7,437 bases of DNA from an uncultured Bacteroidota bacterium. Lineage in GTDB: Bacteria; Bacteroidota; Bacteroidia; Chitinophagales; Chitinophagaceae. The notes under the pieces were generated by a model that worked only from the letters and a program-made list of their open reading frames with translations, did no database searches and was not told where the DNA came from. Positions 1 through 5,439 of this stretch are shown here, in pieces (within the stretch, counting starts at the first letter, position 1; every line of letters begins with the position of its first letter). The stretch lies in NCBI GenBank assembly GCA_946479055.1, contig CAMLEX010000234.1, positions 1 through 7,437 on the forward strand, written 5' to 3'. Made by a program: the position numbers and the translations under genes.

Positions 1-1008
1 ATCATTTCTTGCCAGGTCAACCAGCATTACATGCTCCGCATTTTCTTTGGCATCTTCCAGCAACCGTTCCGCCGATTGCTGATCCAGTTCATCATCGCCG
101 GTTCTTTTAAATGTACCGGCAATAGGATGCACAACAGCTTTACCGTTTTTAATAACCAGTTGCGCTTCCGGTGAAGAACCCATCAGTTTATAATCACCAT
201 AATCAAAGAAAAATAAATAGGGAGAAGGATTGATATTTCGCAAAGCCCGATACACATTAAATTCATCGCCCTGGAATTTTTGTTCAAACCGCCTGCTTAA
301 TACTATCTGAAATACATCGCCCCGATGACTGCTTACAATTCCTTTCTTCACCATTTCTTTATAATCTTCATCCGTCATATTCGAACTTTCTTCGCCTTTT
401 GATTGAAAAGGATAGGCAGGGATATCCTTACCACGGATCAATGACTCAAGCACTGCCAGCTCACTTTCAACGCCAGCTACTTTATTCTCGCAAATAAATA
501 ATTCGTCTTTAAAATGATTGATAGCAATAACATATTGATAAAGGCGATACCGCATAAGGGGAATTGTGGCCGGTTGACGGTTGACAGTTGACGGTTGCCG
601 GTTGACGGTTGACAGCTTGATGGTATCAAAAAACTGGACCGCATCATAAGTAGTATAACCAAATAATCCCTGGGCGAATTTCCCTTCCTTTGTTTCGGGT
701 GTCCGGGCATCGAAGCGCTGCATGAAATCCCAAAGCAATTGCGGTACTTCGTTCACATTTTTTATACTCGTCTTTTCTGGTTGCTGACCCGGCAGTTTAA
801 ACTCAATACTTTCAGCCGAGCTGATCTCCATCCCCGCAATAGCATTGATACCAATAAAGGAGTAACTATTATCTGCCGTATGAAAATCGGTGCTCTCCAG
901 CAGGATGGTATCCCGGAAACGATCCCGCAGGCGCAGGTAAATGCCGACCGGCGTAAACACATCCGCCAAAAGCTTTTTACAAACTGTATTAATTTCTATT
1001 TTCCTCAT
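1..1008 (-). CDS. trpE: Anthranilate synthase component I, N-terminal 336 residues (runs off left edge)
   Basis: TrpE uses chorismate and glutamine-derived ammonia, supplied by TrpG, to make anthranilate, the first committed step of tryptophan synthesis in the cytoplasm. The reading frame is open from ATG at 1008-1006 to base 1, with the C-terminus outside the window. Recognisable family motifs are LLES (residues 36-39) and NPSPY (260-264), both linked in known TrpE proteins to binding of the feedback inhibitor tryptophan; GSSPEA shortly after; HPIAGT (294-299) of the chorismate-binding fold; and EHVMLVDLARND (325-336), where enterobacterial enzymes usually read LGRND. PabB and isochorismate synthase are the alternatives, but the LLES and NPSPY motifs and the Trp-codon leader upstream make TrpE much more likely. 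Residues 133-146 are two copies of STVNRQP encoded by a heptanucleotide repeat, in what should be a variable surface loop. No Shine-Dalgarno sequence is seen before the ATG. The rest of a trp operon is expected to the left. Confidence 0.95.
   Translation of the reverse strand, partial: MRKIEINTVCKKLLADVFTPVGIYLRLRDRFRDTILLESTDFHTADNSYSFIGINAIAGMEISSAESIEFKLPGQQPEKTSIKNVNEVPQLLWDFMQRFDARTPETKEGKFAQGLFGYTTYDAVQFFDTIKLSTVNRQPSTVNRQPATIPLMRYRLYQYVIAINHFKDELFICENKVAGVESELAVLESLIRGKDIPAYPFQSKGEESSNMTDEDYKEMVKKGIVSSHRGDVFQIVLSRRFEQKFQGDEFNVYRALRNINPSPYLFFFDYGDYKLMGSSPEAQLVIKNGKAVVHPIAGTFKRTGDDELDQQSAERLLEDAKENAEHVMLVDLARND
572..613. repeat. Heptanucleotide tandem repeat, six units, inside trpE
   Basis: On the plus strand six consecutive 7-base units run from 572: GGTTGAC, GGTTGAC, AGTTGAC, GGTTGCC, GGTTGAC, GGTTGAC. 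The array is 42 bases, a multiple of three, so trpE stays in frame and gains two copies of the heptapeptide STVNRQP (residues 133-146) between the N-terminal segment and LMRYRLYQYVIAINH. The unit contains no stop codon in any minus-strand frame. A change of one or two units would shift the trpE frame, whereas three units would not. Confidence 0.9.
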
Positions 1009-1046
1009 AATACAAATGATCTTTTTAAATCTTTGCCCCGCCAAAC

Positions 1047-1075
1047 AAAAAACCCCGACATGTTGTCGGGGCTTT
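1047..1075 (-). terminator. Intrinsic terminator of the trp attenuator
   Basis: On the minus strand CCCCGACA (1071-1064), a three-base loop (ACA) and TGTCGGGG (1060-1053) form a perfect 8-bp GC-rich stem followed directly by six T (1052-1047). The stem can be extended by a G-T wobble and A-T pairs with the AAAG at 1075-1072. It sits between the leader-peptide stop codon and the trpE start, where it would end transcription before trpE, which is the position expected of an attenuator terminator. On the plus strand only three T follow the stem, so the minus strand is the likely working direction. Confidence 0.88.
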
Positions 1076-1121
1076 GATTATTATATGTCTATTAAACATA
1101 GTAACGACATTACATCACCCC
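1053..1121 (-). promoter_or_regulatory. trp attenuator: candidate competing RNA pairings between trpL and trpE
   Basis: Several mutually exclusive pairings are visible by eye. The terminator 5' arm CCCCGACA (1071-1064) could instead pair through CCCC with GGGG in GGGGU (1121-1117), inside the last codons of trpL, or through CGACA with UGUCG (1109-1105), just after the trpL stop codon. A ribosome stalled on the Trp codons would leave both segments free, while one finishing at the stop codon would cover GGGGU and hinder UGUCG. AUGUC (1110-1106) can also pair with GACAU (1089-1085), which would sequester the second candidate. These two antiterminator options cross each other and cannot form as one nested structure, so which is real is not decided here. 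Confidence 0.5.
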
Positions 1122-1172
1122 TGTAGAGTTTGAATGCCACCACCACTGAATATTATTTATAATTTGATTCAT
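1110..1172 (-). CDS. trpL: trp operon leader peptide with three consecutive Trp codons
   Basis: A 20-codon reading frame, MNQIINNIQWWWHSNSTGVM, starts with ATG at 1172-1170 and ends with TAA at 1112-1110. Trp codons 10, 11 and 12 are consecutive TGG triplets (1145-1137). Tryptophan is a rare amino acid, and three in a row in a tiny frame between a promoter and a terminator upstream of trpE is the signature of a ribosome-mediated attenuation leader. The inferred mechanism is that low charged tRNA-Trp stalls the ribosome on these codons, leaving downstream RNA free to prevent the terminator stem, while adequate tryptophan lets the ribosome run to the stop codon and the terminator forms. An earlier ATG a few bases upstream is followed by a stop after two codons. 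No Shine-Dalgarno sequence is visible. The peptide itself probably has no function after synthesis. Confidence 0.87.
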   Translation of the reverse strand: MNQIINNIQWWWHSNSTGVM

Positions 1173-1179
1173 TGCATTG

Positions 1180-1211
1180 CAAATATGAGGGAGAAAATTT
1201 AGTTGAACAAA
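1180..1211 (-). promoter_or_regulatory. Bacteroidota-type promoter for the trp leader
   Basis: On the minus strand TTTG (1211-1208) is followed after exactly 20 bases by CATATTTG (1187-1180), matching seven of eight positions of the Bacteroidota -7 element TAnnTTTG (the first T is C). The spacing fits the usual 19-21 bases between the -33 and -7 elements. The leader-peptide ATG begins only seven bases after the -7 element, so the transcript should have an extremely short or absent 5' untranslated region. Confidence 0.65.
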
Positions 1212-1257
1212 CTTTTTTAAATAAAAAAAGATCAATCTGATAATTTTATCAAAAAAT

Positions 1258-1264
1258 GGAAAGG
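1258..1264 (+). promoter_or_regulatory. Ribosome binding site choosing the hydrolase start
   Basis: GGAAAGG lies six bases before the ATG at 1271. It overlaps the farther upstream in-frame ATG at 1256, which has only A/T-rich sequence ahead of it. This favours 1271 as the true start. Confidence 0.5.
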
Positions 1265-1270
1265 TTAATT

Positions 1271-1831
1271 ATGAGCAATTTAAATCCTCCGCCCCTGTGG
1301 ATCAGTGATATGAAAATCTTTACGGTTCCCGGTCTTTACAATTCAGGTCCGCAACACTGGCAAACTCACTGGGAAAATGAGTTTGGCTTTATCCGCATTG
1401 AACAACAAAATTGGGAAACGCCGGTCTGCAGGGACTGGCTGAAAACTATTGATGCGACCATTTCACAATATCCATTAGAAAAAGTAATTCTTATAGGCCA
1501 TAGCCTGGCCTGCTGCACGATTGTTCGTTGGGCACAACAATATAATCGTCTCATCAAAGGAGCTTTACTGGTAGGCCCAAGCGATGTAGATGCCTCATCA
1601 TACCCACCTGGCACAACTGGTTTTTCACCCATGCCTTTATATAAACTTCCGTTTCCATCTATTGTAGTAGCAAGCAGTAATGATGAATATGTAACTTTGG
1701 AAAGAGCAAAACATTTTGCGGACAGCTGGGGAAGTGAATTGATTAATGCCGGTAACCTGGGACATATCAATTCTTCTTCTGATCTTGGCAACTGGCCTTT
1801 TGGTATTTCCTTATTACAAAAACTTATTTAA
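1271..1831 (+). CDS. RBBP9/YdeN-family alpha/beta hydrolase (serine hydrolase)
   Basis: The 186-residue protein fits the small single-domain RBBP9/YdeN alpha/beta hydrolase family, predicted cytoplasmic with no signal peptide. The N-terminal signature VPGLYNSGPQHWQTHWE spans about residues 19-35. The nucleophile elbow GHSLA is at 76-80 with Ser78, the acidic residue is Asp138 in SSNDEYV, and the catalytic His is His165 in NLGHINSSS, so the triad looks intact. The physiological substrate of these enzymes is generally unknown, so only hydrolase/esterase-like activity can be proposed. ATG 1271 was chosen for its GGAAAGG; starts at 1256 (191 residues) and at 1310 (MKIF, directly before the first strand) are possible. 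It is divergent from the trp leader and heads a tight plus-strand cluster, with the next gene starting nine bases after its stop. Confidence 0.88.
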   Translation: MSNLNPPPLWISDMKIFTVPGLYNSGPQHWQTHWENEFGFIRIEQQNWETPVCRDWLKTIDATISQYPLEKVILIGHSLACCTIVRWAQQYNRLIKGALLVGPSDVDASSYPPGTTGFSPMPLYKLPFPSIVVASSNDEYVTLERAKHFADSWGSELINAGNLGHINSSSDLGNWPFGISLLQKLI

Positions 1832-1840
1832 TCATCGCAC

Positions 1841-2122
1841 ATGATTATCCAACACAAAAAAATAAATGGCAAAGGATTGTTCTTTGTAGAACAGGATGGA
1901 AATATCCTGGCTGAAATGACTTACACCATACCCTCTGATGATAAAATAATCATTGATCATACAGAAGTGAGTGATGAATTACAAGGAATGAATATTGGTT
2001 ATGAGTTAGTACATGCAGGTGTTGAATATGCCCGGAAACATCACCTCAAGATTATTCCTTTATGTCCTTTCGCCAATTCGGTTTTTAAAAAGAAGCCGGA
2101 ATTTGCGGATGTATTGGGTTAA
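1841..2122 (+). CDS. Small GNAT-like N-acetyltransferase (YjdJ/NATD1 type)
   Basis: This 93-residue protein matches the minimal GNAT-fold family typified by bacterial YjdJ and eukaryotic NATD1, which is normally about 90-100 residues. Key segments are IIDHTEVSDELQGMNIG (about 37-53), whose QGMNIG (48-53) corresponds to the acetyl-CoA pyrophosphate-binding loop (usually R/QGxGIG), followed by a helix and then the characteristic PLCPFA (73-78) and KPEFADVL near the C-terminus. The second glycine of the loop consensus is Asn here, which may weaken CoA binding. The acceptor substrate is not known for this family. There is no Shine-Dalgarno sequence. It lies nine bases after the hydrolase and overlaps the next gene by one base (TAATG), so translation is probably coupled. 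Confidence 0.87.
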   Translation: MIIQHKKINGKGLFFVEQDGNILAEMTYTIPSDDKIIIDHTEVSDELQGMNIGYELVHAGVEYARKHHLKIIPLCPFANSVFKKKPEFADVLG

Positions 2123-2883
2123 TGAATAGCTTGAATAACCAAGATGAGAGATTGAAATATCCCTTTCGGCCACATCTGAACTATTATTTAAAACTTGTGA
2201 GATTCCCTTTATTAATAATTACACCACTTTTAGTCCTTGCATTACTTACCAGGTGTATCAATCCTATTTCTACTGACCAAAGCATTGAACAAACTGCTTT
2301 AAATATTTCAAATAATCTTGACAGTAATTCAATATCACTTCTGCACGAGTATAGTTATATGCGTAGAGGTAATAATGATTTTTGGCAAAGAATTTCTGCC
2401 GACAGCATATTGTATTCCTGTAATTACAGAGCAAACAAGGACACAAATGAACTTACAGTTTTCAATCCTTTGAATTTTATTAAAGATTTTGCATCGCCAT
2501 TCAGTTTTGATACATCCCGTTATTTTAAATTCAAACTTTCTGAAAAGTTAAAAAAAATTGTACGTATCACTGTAACTGACAATCACGGACAAGACCATTC
2601 AATTGATACCTCTCTTTTGACAAAACAAATATTCCCAAACCAAAATCCTCTTACAAAATTTGGCGAATTGACATCACTAAAAGACAGGTTGGGTTTCATC
2701 GGAACATCTTACAGGAGTGACATCGGAGAATTTATTGAATTTTGGATTACACCTCAATATAAGCTAACCTATATGCCTGATACAATGAAATTAAATCCAA
2801 AATCTAAAAAATACTGGCTGGATGACTTTGTGAAAGGGAAAAAAGTAAAGGACCACTGGAGTTTGCTGAAAGTTTACGAATAA
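2122..2883 (+). CDS. Unrecognised single-pass membrane protein, AT-rich gene
   Basis: I do not recognise a family for this 253-residue protein. After a polar N-terminal segment of about 24 residues, positions 25-43 form one hydrophobic helix (VRFPLLIITPLLVLALL core) followed by TRCINP. The remaining 210 residues are polar, rich in Asn, Lys, Ser and aromatic residues, and look like a soluble, probably periplasmic or surface domain with alternating beta-like stretches. The cysteine at 45 is preceded by Arg, so it does not make a convincing lipobox. The ATG overlaps the stop of the acetyltransferase gene (TAATG), implying coupled translation. Sampled lines of this gene are about 25-32% GC against 43-57% in genes around it, which suggests a different origin or weak selection. 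No terminator is evident after the stop. Confidence 0.75.
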   Translation: MNSLNNQDERLKYPFRPHLNYYLKLVRFPLLIITPLLVLALLTRCINPISTDQSIEQTALNISNNLDSNSISLLHEYSYMRRGNNDFWQRISADSILYSCNYRANKDTNELTVFNPLNFIKDFASPFSFDTSRYFKFKLSEKLKKIVRITVTDNHGQDHSIDTSLLTKQIFPNQNPLTKFGELTSLKDRLGFIGTSYRSDIGEFIEFWITPQYKLTYMPDTMKLNPKSKKYWLDDFVKGKKVKDHWSLLKVYE

Positions 2884-3137
2884 AAAACAGGAACAGATAT
2901 TTTTGATCCGCCATAAACATATCCCATAATATAAAAGATAATATTTCGATCGCATATAACTAACCTGTATATAAACTTTCTAATGCCATGGTTCATGAGT
3001 CACGCCCATGCAATTGTAGCCTGATAATTACGATTTCATAGACACGAATCGGCCTGTAATATCATTAGCAGAAGTTAACTTCATAATAAGCAAAAAGCCC
3101 GGAAATAATCCCGGGCTTTACAATTCTTTTACCAACT
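2884..3137. other. Intergenic region between converging gene clusters
   Basis: These 254 bases lie between the plus-strand cluster and the minus-strand transglutaminase-like operon. The only structures seen are the terminator at 3092-3119 and the perfect 12-base palindrome GAAGTTAACTTC (3071-3082). No coding frame, tRNA or T-tailed hairpin serving the plus-strand genes was found in 2884-3060. Confidence 0.6.
3092..3119 (-). terminator. Intrinsic terminator of the transglutaminase-like operon
   Basis: Plus-strand AAAGCCCGG (3094-3102) and CCGGGCTTT (3111-3119) are perfect 9-base inverted arms around an 8-base loop. Read on the minus strand, the GC stem ends in TTTTT (3096-3092), making a good rho-independent terminator 18 bases beyond the stop codon of the 763-residue gene. 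The plus strand ends in TTTA only, so it may work weakly in that direction as well. Confidence 0.85.
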
Positions 3138-5429
3138 CTATTTCTTCTTCAACAACAACTTCGCATTTGTCCAATCACCCGCCGCATCTAAAAACTCTAC
3201 CATCTTATTCCAATTAGCAGCAGGCTCGTAGCCATGCAGGTAATGTTTTTTTACCCTGATGTTTACCGTTTCGCTGGTAAGAGTTGCTTCCGTTGTAAAA
3301 AAGCCAGTTTCGTTTACCACTTTTTTATTCAGAGCCTCCACTCCTTCCGCTTTATAGCCATCAGGTATCTTCAGTTGTATATGGTATTCGATACTACGGG
3401 GAGACGACATATATACATCAAGGTCCCGCTTCCGCTGCTCGGGTTTGATGGTCAGCGGCTGCCCCTGGATCTTTCCTATCTCCACGATCAGGTTATTACC
3501 CGCTTTCTTCACCATTCCACCCAGGTTAAAAGATGAACTGTATATGAAATCCGGTGCCGTATGCCTTACACCCAGGTTCTCGATCTTATAATTTTTCATG
3601 TCAGTTACTTCCTGCTCAAACCAGGTCTTTGCATCTTCTGTAAAAGCGTCTTTCTGTTTCTTACGGGCTTCCTCAAATGCGCTCTTCACTTCATCCACAT
3701 ATTTGCGGCTTTTTTTACCATCCTCCAACGCCTCAATCAGGCTTTTCTCCTCGCCTAATGCTTTCCGCTCGGATTCATAATAATCTTCGTACAGGATCAG
3801 TTGTCTTTGCAAACTGCTTTTGAAATGTCCTTTGATTATGCTTTTACGTTGGACCGCCAGGTTATCCTGGCCAGGATTCAATGAAAGGATCAACTGCTCA
3901 ATATGTGCATTCTTGCTCGCATCGGTTTCAGGCACATGGAACCCCGGACCTACTTCCGCCATTTTATTGATAGCACCAGCCGACATAACCGCCGTCCTGT
4001 TTTTTAATTTGATCGAATTACTCTGCTTAACCCCTTCCATCGATTCCGGAATATAATAGGGAAAATCATAGATCGATTCAATAGAAAAAATCTTATTGGT
4101 TCCCATCAGGTAGGTAGTAGTAACAAGATCATCGAGATCCATCACTTCTTTCATCCTGAAACCGGTGCGGGGACTGGTGACCAGTATTGCTGGCTCCAGG
4201 TCGGCGGCTTTGAACGTACAGTTCAGGACAAAAGCCAACCCGTTAAAAGCATAATTGCCACTATTGACCGAACGCTGCAATTCATCGATATTAAAATCCA
4301 TCAGCTTGGTGAAACGGTAAGTATAGTAAAGAAACGCCGCCTTCTCTTCATCGCTCAAATCCCTGAAGTTCACCCCGGTCTTTTTAGCCATTTTCCTGGC
4401 ATCGCTTACCACATCATCAAACTGTACACGGGCCGCTTTCATAAAATAGTTGGAGTAAAACTGCCCGGCAAAACTATTCGCCTGCATTTCCAGCACTTCA
4501 TCCGTTTCTTTATTCTTAGTTACCTCACCAGGTTTGCTGGTACCAAGGTACCGGCTGCCCGGCCCCCTGTATCCCAGGGAAATATTCATTCGGATCAATG
4601 GCAATTGCAGAGCCGGCGCCACCCATAATGATGTTTCAAAAGGTGCCATATTCTTTTTCTCCACGTCTATCACAATATCCTTATCGTCATTTTTAGTGAC
4701 TTTAAGATCGGGAGCACCATTATAGCTCCGGTAATCGATGGCGAATTTCTTACCCAATTGTCCATGAAAGGAATAATGAAGCACCGGGGCATCATCGAAT
4801 AAAGCGATATTATAGGTTTTAGCACTGAAATCATTAGTCAGCAACTGATCAGTAGCTATAAAATAATCAATGATATCACCGGGTTGCAGATCGGGTATAG
4901 CCAGCTTAGCTTTTTTTTCTTTCGACTCATCCTTGGTGAGTACAATATCATCTGCATTGATCTCTTTTACCTGGCCGTTTTGTTTAATGACCCTCACCCC
5001 AACAAAAGTTGTTGACTTTGAATTAGTAAAGAATCCGCTTCTTTTTTCCAGCCTGGTAAAGCTCAGTTCCGAATAATCATCCACGGCCGATTTATCATTT
5101 ACCTTGATCATTTCCCGAACGGTTTCGATGAGAGAGGTTTCTTTTTTGGTGCCGAAACCAAGACCGTAATAGGTCAGTTTTGATTTACTATCCGCTGTCA
5201 GTTCCGTATGGTGAGCGATAATGATTTTTGAAGCATTGGCGTACTCAGCAGGGATATCCTTTTTTTTGAATTCGGGTTTATCCCATGCCCATACCTGTTT
5301 GCGGAGCTCTTCTGATTCCGCCCGGTATTTTGCATCAGCTTTTGCATCGGCCTTTGACTGGGCAAAGACAGGGCTGCCGGCAAAGACAAGAGCGGCAGCA
5401 CCAATAAAACTAACGGTAAAAGATCTCAT
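3138..5429 (-). CDS. Exported DUF3857/transglutaminase-like protein, apparent pseudoenzyme
   Basis: The 763-residue protein begins with a Sec signal peptide (residues 1-23, cleavage predicted after VFA, before QSKADAK), so it is exported, probably to the periplasm. Layout resembles the neighbouring gene's product: an N-terminal DUF3857-type beta-rich domain (about 60-280), a transglutaminase-like region (about 335-470), and a C-terminal beta domain (about 610-740) ending GYEPAANWNKMVEFLDAA. At the position of the neighbour's GDCKGMA the sequence is NYAFNGLA (392-399), so Phe395 replaces the nucleophilic Cys, and the neighbour's DNHMISV corresponds to LDDLVTT (432-438), with no His. Catalysis is therefore unlikely and a binding or scaffolding role is inferred. 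A charged, predicted helical stretch (about 545-610) is an extra relative to the neighbour. It starts 10 bases after the upstream gene's stop, so it is second in an operon. No Shine-Dalgarno sequence is seen. Confidence 0.87.
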   Translation of the reverse strand: MRSFTVSFIGAAALVFAGSPVFAQSKADAKADAKYRAESEELRKQVWAWDKPEFKKKDIPAEYANASKIIIAHHTELTADSKSKLTYYGLGFGTKKETSLIETVREMIKVNDKSAVDDYSELSFTRLEKRSGFFTNSKSTTFVGVRVIKQNGQVKEINADDIVLTKDESKEKKAKLAIPDLQPGDIIDYFIATDQLLTNDFSAKTYNIALFDDAPVLHYSFHGQLGKKFAIDYRSYNGAPDLKVTKNDDKDIVIDVEKKNMAPFETSLWVAPALQLPLIRMNISLGYRGPGSRYLGTSKPGEVTKNKETDEVLEMQANSFAGQFYSNYFMKAARVQFDDVVSDARKMAKKTGVNFRDLSDEEKAAFLYYTYRFTKLMDFNIDELQRSVNSGNYAFNGLAFVLNCTFKAADLEPAILVTSPRTGFRMKEVMDLDDLVTTTYLMGTNKIFSIESIYDFPYYIPESMEGVKQSNSIKLKNRTAVMSAGAINKMAEVGPGFHVPETDASKNAHIEQLILSLNPGQDNLAVQRKSIIKGHFKSSLQRQLILYEDYYESERKALGEEKSLIEALEDGKKSRKYVDEVKSAFEEARKKQKDAFTEDAKTWFEQEVTDMKNYKIENLGVRHTAPDFIYSSSFNLGGMVKKAGNNLIVEIGKIQGQPLTIKPEQRKRDLDVYMSSPRSIEYHIQLKIPDGYKAEGVEALNKKVVNETGFFTTEATLTSETVNIRVKKHYLHGYEPAANWNKMVEFLDAAGDWTNAKLLLKKK

Positions 5430-5439
5430 GAGCTGGTGG

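Noticed and set aside
477..710. Minus-strand open frame passing through the heptamer repeat in another frame
   Set aside because: It overlaps trpE on the same strand; the frame stays open partly because the repeat lacks stop codons.
1053..1071. The GC-rich hairpin as a plus-strand terminator
   Set aside because: Only three T follow on the plus strand, no plus-strand gene ends here, and the minus strand has a six-T tract and the leader context.
739..1077. Plus-strand open frame of 112 codons opposite the trpE start and attenuator
   Set aside because: It lies antisense to a confidently identified trpE and its terminator, and its translation shows no recognisable domain.
1241..1248. TAATTTTA as a possible -7 element for the plus-strand hydrolase cluster
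   Set aside because: It matches seven of eight positions of TAnnTTTG, but no TTTG or TTG lies 19-21 bases upstream and the region is so A/T-rich that chance matches are expected.
2250..2262. Lipoprotein signal (LLTRC) in the 253-residue membrane protein
   Set aside because: Arg directly before the Cys breaks the lipobox consensus, which needs Gly, Ala or Ser there, and the segment before it fits a membrane anchor better.
5318..5350. Short repeat coding for ADAKADAK near the signal peptide of the 763-residue protein
   Set aside because: It is only two imperfect copies and is ordinary low-complexity sequence just after a signal peptide.
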